Source of the DNA: an uncultured Porphyromonas sp.
GTDB taxonomy: Bacteria > Bacteroidota > Bacteroidia > Bacteroidales > Porphyromonadaceae
Direction of reading: 5' to 3'
Assembly: GCF_938039215.1 (NCBI RefSeq)
Contig: NZ_CALHVI010000033.1
Location: forward strand, 24,460-88,459
Length of the DNA: 64,000 bases
The translations under genes were made by a program, and so were the position numbers. Shown here in pieces: positions 1 to 8,806 of this stretch (the first letter of the stretch is position 1; every line of letters begins with the position of its first letter). The notes beneath the pieces are model-generated. The model was not told the origin of the DNA. It searched no databases and was given only the letters and a program-made list of their open reading frames with translations.

Positions 1-3000
1 GACTTTGCCCGCCCTCGGCATCGAGGCTACGAGATACCCCTGGGGGGACGACATAGCTCACGGGGGTGCGGTCAGCGTGCTCCTCGATATTGACCGACGA
101 GACAGAGAGCTCCGTCTGAGGCGAGGGAGCGGGGCTCGTCTCATCAAGTGCCCCTTCGTAGGCTCGCCAGTCGCCCCGCACCAGACGAAGCGAGCCGAAG
201 CGGAGCTGAGTCTCCCTATCGAAGTCGGTGAGGTAGAGGCGCATGAAGCGGATACTCCTGAGGTCTGCCCCGCCTCCGATACGAGCCGAATGGGAGCGGA
301 GCGGTACCTTGAACTGATACCACGTCACGGGCGAAGTCTTCCCATTCCTTAGGCGTGCCTCCACCCGACGCTCACTGACGATGAAGTTGTGCCCCGCCTT
401 GAGGTCCTCGGGACGAAGCGAGATCCTGTACTCGAGGTAGCGGTTGAGCTCATTGAGATTGTAGTCGCCATTCACATCCTCGACATCGGGGCTAACCGCA
501 GCGGCCAGACTATAGCCATCACCTCCTGTCTGCTCGGACGAATTGCCTTCGGTGCCGTTGTAGCGCTTGTATCGCTCCAGTATCGGGAGCTGGGCAGCAT
601 CATAGTCCGCCCCCCGATAGTGGTGGTAGTCGTCCCCCGCAGGATCATTCAGTGGGCTGAAGGGATCGGCCTGCCAGCGTGCCCGAGTCTCTGGTGCTAG
701 CCGAGCCGTGAGGGCACTGACGAAGGCCGTGTAGCTCGGGTGGCGCTTCTCCTCCTCGGTCGATAGCCCGTTGAGGCCGACATCCTGCTTCTCCCGAGCT
801 CCTGCAGCGTTGTCGAAGGAGTAGCCGACACTAGGTCGTAGAGGAACTCTTCCCCAAGGAGTCTCTTCCACCGCCCCTGCCGAAGGGGTGAGGGGAAGCC
901 CATTCTCATAGAACTTCTTCCCGTCTCGTAGGATGTCCTCAGAGATATCGCCGAGATTGATGTACAGATCGCCCCCCCGAAGACCCTCCTTCGAGAGCTC
1001 GTCGGCGAAAGGATCCATGAGCCAGAACTCGATGTACTCGATGTTCGCTGCCTCGAAGTCCGCTTGGTCGATCCTGCGCATGATACCGGCCCAGCTGCGC
1101 TTAGGGTCTTGGATGCGTCCCGTCGGCAGGAGCGAAGCGGCATTGAGGTTATAGGGACCGAGCTCCTCGGGGTAGTAGCTCAGCGAAAGGGTCGGCAGGT
1201 AGCTCGGCTGACTGACATTGATATCCTTGTAGGGGTAGAGCTCCGACGAAGGGATCTCACGCACTAGGTGACGACTCACCAGATCAGGGCTATTGCGTAT
1301 GTAGGCGGGGGTATAGGCACTGCGCTCCCGAGTGAAGAGCGGGTCGATGGTGAACCAAGCGATCCGAGCTCGACGCTCCCCATAGCGGAGGTAGTCCGTC
1401 GGTGCAGCACCTTCGGGGAAGAGCGTCTGGGGAGTCGAGGCCAGATGCCAGCCAAAGGGACTCAAGAGATCAATGGAGCTACGGGAGGACTCGAAGTCAT
1501 CGAGGTAGCTATTACCACGGGTATATCTATTCTCGTAGTGCCCAGGGATGAGTTGGGCTACCTCTGCCGAGAGGCTGAAGGAAGCAGGCTGACTGAGATC
1601 AAGGAAGGGGAGCTTATTCAGGAGGCGTGTCAGTGCTGGGGACTTGGTCTGATAGCTGAGGTTAGCTCCCCACATGGTGTTCTTCATGCTCTCCTCGCCT
1701 AGGGCCACCTTCGTCGAGAGAGGGAGCTCGGAGAGGTGCATCAGCGTCGCTCCCAGACGGAAGTCCTTAGAGAAGTTATACCCGAGATCCACCCCGATCA
1801 TCGTCTTACGCTGTAGGTTCGCTCCTGTCCCACCCTGCAGGCTCACGTCGATGGGTGTCTTGGTGGAGAGGAGTTGCTGATTGAGGATCTTCACCTTCCC
1901 AGCGAGGTAGTCGACGCTGTAGTCGGAGCCTTCAGTCAGGAGCGAGCCACCAGCGGTGACACGCACCGAGCCTGGGGCGACATTCACCGTCCCGAGCGAG
2001 ATCTCCCCAGCGGAGGTAGCCCGATACTCGCCTCGGAGGTAGTACTTATTCTTCTCGGCATGCTTCGTGGCTTCGACAGGGGTAGAGCTATAGAGCTCGG
2101 GGAAGGCATAGCGAGCCTGCCACGAGCCCGAACCCAAGGCATCGGCAAGTGTCGCACCGAAGGGCTCGACGGTAGGGAAGAAGAGGAGCCCTTCACTTGA
2201 GCGCACTGTATAGCCTTCGACGAAGTCAAAGCGTCCATCGGCACGTGCCTCCCCTCGACTGTCCAGACGATCCAGTCCGAGCACCGAGAGGAGAGGCTTC
2301 CCCTTGAGTGGACCTTCTGGTAGATAAGGCAGGGCTCGACCCACAGCATCGTCTCGGTAGAGCACCTCGAGCTTGAAGCCCTGTGCTTGTACATCCCTCA
2401 CCCCAGCACCGAGGCGGTAGACATTGCGCATCATCAGCGACCAAGCGGGAGCAACGGGAGTCATATCCGTCCCTTTGAGGAGCTTGACGAAGAGGACGGA
2501 CGAGGAAGCATCGGGGCGATCAGAGGAGAATTCGCCTACCCGATAGACCTTGCCCTCGTAGGTGAACTCATAGGCTACGGCGAGGACTTCATCGGAAGCA
2601 AGGGGAGCGGAGAGGCTGATGTACCCGAGGGCACTATTCAGGGTATAGTCGGTGGAGGCTAAGCGTCGAGCGCTCTCGATCTTCTCATAGTCGAGGGCGG
2701 GTCGTAGCGGGTGTATGCCCCCTGCGAAAGCACTGAGTCCTGCGGTGATCCCAGCGCTCTGCCTCAAGCTGGGCAGCGAGGTAAGGTCTTGGTAGAGGCT
2801 ATTGGCCTCGTTCTGGGGGACAGGGCGCTGAGGGGAGGCAAGACGTATGCCAGCGTTGTGCACCCTGTGAGGCTCCCCCAGATCCACGAGCGCTAGGAGA
2901 TCTCGGGCATCATCGAAGCGTCCCCTTCGGTTCGTCACCCACACCTCCAGCCGAGTGATCTGTACCGAAGAGCGAACATAAGGTAGGCTACTGAGGGCTC

Positions 3001-3892
3001 GGTCATACTGCCCTCGGAAGAAATCCCCTAGGAAAAAGTGTCGCTGAGCATCATAGCTAGAGGCTGAGAACTCAAACCGCTCCGTCTGCTCCCCGCCCCT
3101 ACTCGTAGCTCGGCGGCTCTCCGTGCGCTGCTGGCTGACGATGAGGTCGGCCTCGAGGCGGCCCAACTGGAGCTTGGTATGGACACCAAAGAGTGTCCCG
3201 CCCCCGCTGATGAGGGAATTCTTCGGCTGCAGTGATACTTGCCCCGCCTCGATCAGTTTGATGATATCATCTTCGCCCCCCTCGAAGGTCAGACGCAGCT
3301 TCTTCGCATCGAAGTCGAAGGTCGAAGCGGTGTTGTAGTTCATATCGAAGTGCAGCTTCGTCCCGAGCGAAGCCTGCACTCCTGCTTGGATCTTCTCGTC
3401 GAAGTCAAAGAAGGTATGCCTTCGTGCCCGCTGAGGAAGAGCGGGATTGTCGGAGCGGGTGGACTTGAGGCCTGCCGAGAGCTCTGCCGTCCCCTGCAGG
3501 CGGAGCTTCAGTCCACCTGGACCGAAGAGACGAGCGCCGAGCCCCCGCTCTTCGCGAGAGCCAAGGGAGGCTAGGCGCTTTGCTTCCCCCGCCTGCTTAC
3601 TCTTCAGATAGAGCTGATCCCAGTAGCGACTCTGCTCCCGACGCTCTTGGTAGCGGAGGTATTCGGCGTAGGTGTAAGGGATGGGAGTGCCGAGGGGCTT
3701 CCCACCGACGAAGGTCGTATAGAGGTAGAGCCCCGTCTTGGGGTCATAGACGAAGCGGGTCTCTAGGGGCGAAGCACTTAGCCCCACGGAGTCGGCTACG
3801 AAAGGGGCATTCAACCGCTGGGCTAAGAGCGGTGCACCCAAGGATAGAGCGAGGAGTAAGCTCCCCACCCAGCGCCTCAGTCTGGTGCTCAC
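1..3892 (-). CDS. sprA: T9SS outer-membrane translocon SprA/Sov, N-terminal 1,297 codons (cut by left edge)
   Basis: SprA (Sov in P. gingivalis) is the giant outer-membrane barrel through which type IX secretion cargo leaves the cell. The frame is open from a GTG at 3892 to base 1, so the C-terminal half lies outside (family length roughly 2,400-2,500 residues). Residues 1-25 look like a signal peptide ending PLLAQ. SprA-like stretches are read at about residues 160-240: FDFDEKIQAGVQASLG, FDFDAKKLRLTFEGGEDD and QPKNSLISGGGTLFG; near the left edge the frame reads SYVVPPGVSRSLDAEGG. The start is inferred: GTG lies 20 bp after the ruvA stop and is followed directly by the signal peptide. The gene shares the ruvA promoter, an arrangement I recall from P. 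gingivalis. I read the frame at both ends, not base by base through the middle. Confidence 0.9.
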   Translation of the reverse strand, partial: MSTRLRRWVGSLLLALSLGAPLLAQRLNAPFVADSVGLSASPLETRFVYDPKTGLYLYTTFVGGKPLGTPIPYTYAEYLRYQERREQSRYWDQLYLKSKQAGEAKRLASLGSREERGLGARLFGPGGLKLRLQGTAELSAGLKSTRSDNPALPQRARRHTFFDFDEKIQAGVQASLGTKLHFDMNYNTASTFDFDAKKLRLTFEGGEDDIIKLIEAGQVSLQPKNSLISGGGTLFGVHTKLQLGRLEADLIVSQQRTESRRATSRGGEQTERFEFSASSYDAQRHFFLGDFFRGQYDRALSSLPYVRSSVQITRLEVWVTNRRGRFDDARDLLALVDLGEPHRVHNAGIRLASPQRPVPQNEANSLYQDLTSLPSLRQSAGITAGLSAFAGGIHPLRPALDYEKIESARRLASTDYTLNSALGYISLSAPLASDEVLAVAYEFTYEGKVYRVGEFSSDRPDASSSVLFVKLLKGTDMTPVAPAWSLMMRNVYRLGAGVRDVQAQGFKLEVLYRDDAVGRALPYLPEGPLKGKPLLSVLGLDRLDSRGEARADGRFDFVEGYTVRSSEGLLFFPTVEPFGATLADALGSGSWQARYAFPELYSSTPVEATKHAEKNKYYLRGEYRATSAGEISLGTVNVAPGSVRVTAGGSLLTEGSDYSVDYLAGKVKILNQQLLSTKTPIDVSLQGGTGANLQRKTMIGVDLGYNFSKDFRLGATLMHLSELPLSTKVALGEESMKNTMWGANLSYQTKSPALTRLLNKLPFLDLSQPASFSLSAEVAQLIPGHYENRYTRGNSYLDDFESSRSSIDLLSPFGWHLASTPQTLFPEGAAPTDYLRYGERRARIAWFTIDPLFTRERSAYTPAYIRNSPDLVSRHLVREIPSSELYPYKDINVSQPSYLPTLSLSYYPEELGPYNLNAASLLPTGRIQDPKRSWAGIMRRIDQADFEAANIEYIEFWLMDPFADELSKEGLRGGDLYINLGDISEDILRDGKKFYENGLPLTPSAGAVEETPWGRVPLRPSVGYSFDNAAGAREKQDVGLNGLSTEEEKRHPSYTAFVSALTARLAPETRARWQADPFSPLNDPAGDDYHHYRGADYDAAQLPILERYKRYNGTEGNSSEQTGGDGYSLAAAVSPDVEDVNGDYNLNELNRYLEYRISLRPEDLKAGHNFIVSERRVEARLRNGKTSPVTWYQFKVPLRSHSARIGGGADLRSIRFMRLYLTDFDRETQLRFGSLRLVRGDWRAYEGALDETSPAPSPQTELSVSSVNIEEHADRTPVSYVVPPGVSRSLDAEGGQS

Positions 3893-3912
3893 TCCCTCCG
3901 TGCCCACGGCTT

Positions 3913-4530
3913 CTAAAGGAGCTTGAGACTCTGCTTGATCAAGTCCTCGACCCGAATCGTGGGGTCTGAGGCGATGAGCTGACGGACGACCTTGAGCGCC
4001 GCCGCTTCGGGATAGCCGAGCATCTTCAGAGCGCTCACAGCTTCGTCGGGAGTAGCAGTATCGAGGGGCTGGACACGGCCACGGGTCGTCGAGGTCGGGA
4101 TCGTAGTGGCGACTTCGCCCGTTTCCTCTAGGGGAGGGAGCTTGCCTCGTAGGTCTACGAGGATGCGTTGAGCGGTCTTGAGGCCAATACCCTTAATAGC
4201 CTTGAGGGGCTCGATCTGCCCCAGTGTGATGATGCTATTCAGCTCATGCGGGGGATACGAACTGAGGATGATCCGTGCCGTATTGGGCCCGACACCCGAG
4301 ACGGTCATCAGATGGCGGAAGAGCTCCTGCTCGGCACGCGTAGCGAAGCCATAGAGCAGATGGGCATCCTCACGGATCACCTCGGTGATGAGGATCTTGC
4401 CCTCTTTCTGCCCCGTCAGGGCGGTATAGGTCGTCAGGGAGATAGCTACGGCATAGCCCACACCTGCGCACTCGACGAGCACGGCTGTGGGAGTAAGTTC
4501 GGTATAGGCACCTCGGAGGTAAGCAATCAT
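3913..4530 (-). CDS. ruvA: Holliday junction branch migration protein RuvA
   Basis: RuvA binds four-way DNA junctions and loads the RuvB motor during recombinational repair. The 205-residue protein has the usual family length and begins MIAYLRGAY, the OB-fold N-terminus. The central helix-hairpin-helix region is visible (SGVGPNTARIILSSY near residues 78-92 and IKGIGLKTAQRILVDL near 113-128). The C-terminal RuvB-binding helices (DEAVSALKMLGYPEAAALK) follow a flexible linker. It is the first gene of a unit with sprA, 20 bp downstream. A TAnnTTTG box lies 34 bp upstream of the ATG. Confidence 0.96.
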   Translation of the reverse strand: MIAYLRGAYTELTPTAVLVECAGVGYAVAISLTTYTALTGQKEGKILITEVIREDAHLLYGFATRAEQELFRHLMTVSGVGPNTARIILSSYPPHELNSIITLGQIEPLKAIKGIGLKTAQRILVDLRGKLPPLEETGEVATTIPTSTTRGRVQPLDTATPDEAVSALKMLGYPEAAALKVVRQLIASDPTIRVEDLIKQSLKLL

Positions 4531-4563
4531 CTAGATAGAATTTGAGTTTTGGAGGTCGTGGTA

Positions 4564-4571
4564 CAAAGTTA
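4564..4571 (-). promoter_or_regulatory. Bacteroidota-type -7 promoter box for ruvA-sprA
   Basis: The minus strand reads TAACTTTG, which matches the TAnnTTTG box of the Bacteroidota housekeeping sigma factor. It lies about 34 bp before the ruvA ATG. No clear -33 TTG was found, so the call rests on the -7 box and position. Confidence 0.55.
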
Positions 4572-4603
4572 GCCAAAAGGCGCTACTAGCCCGCTCTAAG
4601 CGC

Positions 4604-4711
4604 CCCCTTGGGAAGGGGCTCAAAAAAACCTACTGTGGGTCGCCTGACCGACCCACGGTAGGTCGTCGATGCGACCCACAGTAGGTTTTTTCGGCGACCT
4701 ACCGTAGGTCG
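4604..4711 (-). repeat. 23-bp-period palindrome array, family A copy 1
   Basis: Four imperfect 17-bp palindromes have centres at 4634, 4657, 4680 and 4703, exactly 23 bp apart. Units include CGACCCACGGTAGGTCG (4649-4665) and CGACCTACCGTAGGTCG (4695-4711). The first and third units are reverse complements including their A6 and T6 tails, so 4623-4642 can pair with 4672-4691. A further palindrome of different sequence, CCCCTTGGGAAGGGG, is centred at 4611, in the same register. A unit resembling family B (GGCGCTACTAGC) lies at 4579-4590. The array sits between divergent ruvA and ileS. Orientation is opposite to copies 2, 3, 5 and 6. Confidence 0.9.
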
Positions 4712-4828
4712 CCGAGACATCCCCTCGAGCACCCTACAGAAGCACATCGCTAGGCGGGCGCTCCGCTCCTCGGGGGTAGGACTTCGGACGGCTCTGAGGC
4801 TGAGGGACAAACATAGGGGGTAAAAATG

Positions 4829-4836
4829 TATCTTTG
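4829..4836 (+). promoter_or_regulatory. Bacteroidota-type -7 promoter box for the ileS gene run
   Basis: TATCTTTG matches TAnnTTTG and lies 88 bp before the ileS ATG, giving an untranslated leader of roughly 80 nt. I found no T-box or other recognisable leader structure. Confidence 0.6.
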
Positions 4837-4924
4837 TACCGTTTTTTGAACTACCTTGAGGGTGGAGTATCGGTGCCCCTCACCGCCTCCCCCTTGATAC
4901 GAATATATAAGATAGGTACGCTGT

Positions 4925-7900
4925 ATGAGCCACAAGTTCCCTGAATACGATAGCCTTCAGCTCTCGGGAATCAATCAGAAGGTCCTAGACCAATGGCAGG
5001 AGGAAGACCTCTTTGCCCGTAGCCTTGCCCTGCGTGAAGGAGCACCCTCATTCGTCTTCTATGAAGGCCCTCCCTCCGCCAATGGGATGCCAGGTATTCA
5101 CCACGTCATGGCACGCTCGATCAAGGATATCTTCTGCCGCTACAAGACGATGAAGGGCTTCCGTGTCGATCGTAAGGCCGGATGGGATACCCACGGTCTG
5201 CCCGTAGAGCTCGGTGTCGAGAAATCCCTCGGTATCACCAAGGAGGACATCGGCAAGAAGATCAGCGTCGACGAATATAATGCTGCTTGTCGCCGTGAGG
5301 TGATGAAGTACACCCACGAGTGGGAGGAACTCACTCGCCTCATGGGCTACTGGGTGGACATGGAGCACCCCTATATCACCTACGACAATCGCTATATCGA
5401 GACCCTCTGGTATCTGCTCAGCCAGATCTACAAGAAGGGTCTGCTCTATAAGGGCTACACCATCCAGCCCTACTCCCCTGCCGCAGGGACGGGGCTAAGC
5501 ACCCACGAGCTCAACCAGCCTGGCTGCTACCGAGATGTCAAGGACACGACCTGCGTGGCGCAGTTCCGCATCCTTGAGCCTCGTGCCGAGCTCCTTGGGC
5601 ACGGCGACCCCGTCTTCCTCGCTTGGACGACGACCCCTTGGACCCTCCCCTCCAACACCGCCCTCTGCGTCGGTCCCGAGATCGACTATGTGGCTGTGCG
5701 CTCCTTCAACCCCTACACGGGTAGCCCCATCACGGCAGTTGTTGCTCGTGCCCTCCTGCACACGCTCTTCAGCAAGGAGCACGAAGGACAAGAAGCCCTC
5801 GAGGCATATCAGCCAGGAGACAAGAAGCTCCCTTACCTCATCGTCGCCGAATGGAAGGGGAAGGAGCTTGTAGACATGCGCTACGAGCAGCTCCTGCCCT
5901 GGATGCGCCCCGACGGCGATGCCTTCCGTGTCATCGCAGGGGACTTCGTCACCACCGTCGACGGTACGGGGATCGTACATATCGCCCCTACCTTCGGGGC
6001 GGACGACAACAAGGTCGCCAAGGCGAGTAGTATCGCTGGCCTCACCGTCCTAGATAAGGATGGCAACCTTCGTCCTATGGTCGATATGACGGGTCGCCTC
6101 TTCCGTCTGGAGGACCTAGACCCTAGCTTCGTCAAGGACTTTGTCGATGTCGAGCGCTACGGAGCCTATGCAGGTCGCTACGTCAAGAACGCTTACGACG
6201 ACAGCCTCACCGAGGAGGATGAGACCCTCGACGTGACGATCGCCATGCAGCTCAAGCAGGAGGGTCGTGCCTTCAAGATCGAGAAGTATGTCCACTCCTA
6301 CCCCCACTGCTGGCGTACCGACAAGCCCGTACTTTACTATCCGCTCGACAGCTGGTTCATCCGCACCACTGCTTGTCGTGAGGAGATGATGCGCCTAAAC
6401 GATACCATCAACTGGAAGCCCGAAAGCACCGGTACAGGACGCTTCGGTAAGTGGCTGGAGAACCTCCAAGACTGGAACCTCTCCCGTAGCCGCTACTGGG
6501 GGACACCCCTGCCCATCTGGCGCACCGAGGACGGTCGTGAGGAGCTCTGTATCTCTTCGGTCGAAGAGCTCTACCAAGCTATCGAGCAGGCCGTCAGCGC
6601 AGGGCTGATGAAGGAGAACCCTTGGAAGGACTTCACCCCAGGGCTCTACACCAAGGAGAACTACGACAAGATCGATCTGCACCGTCCCTATGTAGACGAC
6701 ATCATCCTTTGCTCGCCTTCGGGTAAGCCCATGTACCGTGAGACCGACCTCATCGACGTGTGGTTCGACTCAGGTGCTATGCCGTTTGCTCAGCTACACT
6801 ATCCCTTTGAGAATAAGGAGCTCCTCGACAGTGGTCGTGCCTTCCCAGCAGACTTCATCGCCGAGGGGGTAGACCAGACACGAGGATGGTTCTTCACGCT
6901 GCACGCCATCGCCACGATGGTACGAGGTACCAACAGCTTCAAGGCGGTCATCTCCAACGGTCTTGTGCTGGATAAGAACGGCAACAAGATGAGCAAGCGC
7001 CTCGGCAACGCTGTCGATCCCTTCGAGACCATCCGTCAGTATGGCTCCGATCCCCTGCGCTGGTACATGATCAGCAACTCATCGCCTTGGGACAATCTCA
7101 AGTTCGATGTCGAGGGGATTGATGAGGTGCGTCGTAAGTTCTTCGCTACGCTCTACAATACCTATCAGTTCTTCGCTCTCTATGCCAACCTCGATGCCTT
7201 CGACCCCACGGCAAGCGAAGCGATCCCCTACGAAGAGCGTCCAGAGATCGACCGCTGGATCCTCTCTACCCTCAACAGCCTCATACTCGAAGTCGATAGC
7301 GACCTAGAGGACTACGAACCTACTCGTGCCGCTCGTGCCATCGGGGACTTTGTCTCGGAGCAGCTGAGCAACTGGTACGTGCGTCTCTCTCGTCGTCGCT
7401 TCTGGGCTGGTGAGATGACTACGGATAAGCTCTCGGCTTACCAGACGCTCTACACCTGTCTGGTCACCGTGGCTAAGCTCATGGCACCCATTGCGCCCTT
7501 CTATGCCGATCAGCTCTACCGAGACCTCGTAAGCTGTGGCACCAACGCTACCGAGCATTCGGTGCATCTGGCGGACTTCCCCAAGGCTAACCGCAGCGAG
7601 ATCAACGAAGCACTGGAGCGCAGCATGCACCTAGCGCAGAGCATCTGCTCTATGGTCCTTGCCCTGAGACGCAAGGTGAACATCAAGGTGCGTCAGCCTC
7701 TGCAGCGCCTCATGATCCCCGTGACAAGCGAAGAGGATCATCAGGCTATCCTGCCCGTCGTGCCTCTGATCCTAAGCGAGGTGAACCTCAAGGAACTGCA
7801 GTTCGTCACCGACGGCGAAGGCATCCTCGTCAAGCGCATCAAACCCGACTTCAAGAAGCTTGGCCCCCGCTATGGCAAGATCATGAAGGCCATCGCAGCA

Positions 7901-8353
7901 GCAGTAGCAGAGTTCTCACAGGAGCAGATCGCTACCATCGAGCGTACGGGGCAGATCGACTTCACCGTCGAGGGAAGCCCCGTGACCATCCTCAGAGACG
8001 ATGTCGATATCTATTCAGAGGACATCCCAGGCTGGCTGGTCGCTAACGAAGGCACCCTGACCATTGCTCTAGATATCACCATCACCGAAGAGCTCCGTCT
8101 CGAAGGTATGGCTCGTGAGCTGGTCAATCGCATTCAGAATCTGCGCAAGCAGTCGGGCTTCGAGGTCAGCGACAAGGTGCTCGTCACCCTGCCTGAGGAC
8201 GAGGAACTCCATCGAGTCCTCGCAGTATATGGCTCGTACATCGCTAAGGAAGTGCAGGCCGTCTCCCTCGAGGAGAAGAGCGCCTTCACCCCGACGCTGG
8301 AGCTGGATCTGGACGATCGCATGATCCCCATTTACATCGAGAAAGCTAACTAA
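4925..8353 (+). CDS. ileS: Isoleucyl-tRNA synthetase
   Basis: IleS charges tRNA-Ile with isoleucine in the cytoplasm. The protein has 1,142 residues, the long form found in Bacteroidota. The class I signature HIGH is present as GIHH at residues 57-60 within PPSANGMPGIHHVMAR, and the second signature is KMSKR starting at residue 688. The editing domain lies between them, and the anticodon-binding helical domain begins near residue 720. The last ~200 residues form the extra C-terminal domain of the long type. It opens a run of same-strand genes through waaA. ATG at 4925 matches the conserved N-terminus (KFPEYDSLQLSGINQKVL). Confidence 0.97.
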   Translation: MSHKFPEYDSLQLSGINQKVLDQWQEEDLFARSLALREGAPSFVFYEGPPSANGMPGIHHVMARSIKDIFCRYKTMKGFRVDRKAGWDTHGLPVELGVEKSLGITKEDIGKKISVDEYNAACRREVMKYTHEWEELTRLMGYWVDMEHPYITYDNRYIETLWYLLSQIYKKGLLYKGYTIQPYSPAAGTGLSTHELNQPGCYRDVKDTTCVAQFRILEPRAELLGHGDPVFLAWTTTPWTLPSNTALCVGPEIDYVAVRSFNPYTGSPITAVVARALLHTLFSKEHEGQEALEAYQPGDKKLPYLIVAEWKGKELVDMRYEQLLPWMRPDGDAFRVIAGDFVTTVDGTGIVHIAPTFGADDNKVAKASSIAGLTVLDKDGNLRPMVDMTGRLFRLEDLDPSFVKDFVDVERYGAYAGRYVKNAYDDSLTEEDETLDVTIAMQLKQEGRAFKIEKYVHSYPHCWRTDKPVLYYPLDSWFIRTTACREEMMRLNDTINWKPESTGTGRFGKWLENLQDWNLSRSRYWGTPLPIWRTEDGREELCISSVEELYQAIEQAVSAGLMKENPWKDFTPGLYTKENYDKIDLHRPYVDDIILCSPSGKPMYRETDLIDVWFDSGAMPFAQLHYPFENKELLDSGRAFPADFIAEGVDQTRGWFFTLHAIATMVRGTNSFKAVISNGLVLDKNGNKMSKRLGNAVDPFETIRQYGSDPLRWYMISNSSPWDNLKFDVEGIDEVRRKFFATLYNTYQFFALYANLDAFDPTASEAIPYEERPEIDRWILSTLNSLILEVDSDLEDYEPTRAARAIGDFVSEQLSNWYVRLSRRRFWAGEMTTDKLSAYQTLYTCLVTVAKLMAPIAPFYADQLYRDLVSCGTNATEHSVHLADFPKANRSEINEALERSMHLAQSICSMVLALRRKVNIKVRQPLQRLMIPVTSEEDHQAILPVVPLILSEVNLKELQFVTDGEGILVKRIKPDFKKLGPRYGKIMKAIAAAVAEFSQEQIATIERTGQIDFTVEGSPVTILRDDVDIYSEDIPGWLVANEGTLTIALDITITEELRLEGMARELVNRIQNLRKQSGFEVSDKVLVTLPEDEELHRVLAVYGSYIAKEVQAVSLEEKSAFTPTLELDLDDRMIPIYIEKAN

Positions 8354-8360
8354 TAATATC

Positions 8361-8389
8361 GTGTAGGGCGGATGTATGCCGCCCTACAC
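8361..8389 (+). terminator. Perfect 11-bp hairpin between ileS and the DksA-like gene
   Basis: GTGTAGGGCGG (8361-8371) pairs perfectly with CCGCCCTACAC (8379-8389) around a 7-nt loop. No T-run follows, so it may be an mRNA-stabilising or partially terminating element rather than a full terminator. An ATG in the loop (8372) is in frame with the next gene but is unlikely to be its start. Confidence 0.6.
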
Positions 8390-8410
8390 TCTTACTATTA
8401 CTACTATACA

Positions 8411-8794
8411 ATGAGTACCCAGAAAACCTCGTACACGGACGAAGAACTTCAGGAATTCCGTGAATTGATTGTGCACAAGCTTGACCAGGCCATTCGCGAT
8501 TATGATCTCTTGAGAGAAAGCGCTACGGACCGTGCAAGCAATGATGTATCCGACACACAGCCTACCTTTAAGGCTGTCCATGAAGGCGCTGCTGCCCTAT
8601 CCAAGGGCGAAGCTGGTCGTATGGCCGAGCGACTGCTCAAGTTCATCCACAACCTCCAGGCGGCACTGCGTCGCATCGAGAATAAAACCTACGGCATCTG
8701 CCGAGAGACAGGTAAGCTCATTCCCAAGGAACGTCTACGTGCCGTCCCCCATGCTACCCTCTCGATCGAAGCCAAGCTCCAAGAGAAGAAGTAA
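8411..8794 (+). CDS. DksA/TraR-family protein lacking the zinc cysteines
   Basis: Members of this family bind in the RNA polymerase secondary channel and modulate transcription, often with ppGpp. The 127-residue protein has two helical stretches around a tip containing DVSD (Asp45 and Asp48), like the DxxD tip of DksA. The C-terminal zinc-finger fold is recognisable as YGICRETGKLIPKERLRAVP, but only one (Cys97) of the four metal-binding cysteines remains. I recall the same loss in Bacteroidota homologues. Start 8411 is chosen because the upstream ATG at 8372 lies in a hairpin loop and adds a Tyr-rich tail. It lies between ileS and lspA. Confidence 0.85.
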   Translation: MSTQKTSYTDEELQEFRELIVHKLDQAIRDYDLLRESATDRASNDVSDTQPTFKAVHEGAAALSKGEAGRMAERLLKFIHNLQAALRRIENKTYGICRETGKLIPKERLRAVPHATLSIEAKLQEKK

Positions 8795-8806
8795 CTCCAA
8801 AGACTG

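Noticed and set aside
1268..1702. 144-codon open frame on the plus strand
   Set aside because: It is antisense to sprA, whose frame is supported by protein similarity; GC-rich codons make long antisense frames common here.
4586..4810. Short open frame on the minus strand through the first family A array
   Set aside because: Its peptide (RPTVGRRKNLLWVAS and similar) is a translation of the repeat. The same peptide pattern appears wherever family A occurs, including 37070-37660, 52204-52512 and 58104-58313.
4837..4924. T-box or other riboswitch in the ileS leader
   Set aside because: The ~80-nt leader is too short and lacks T-box sequence or a specifier stem.
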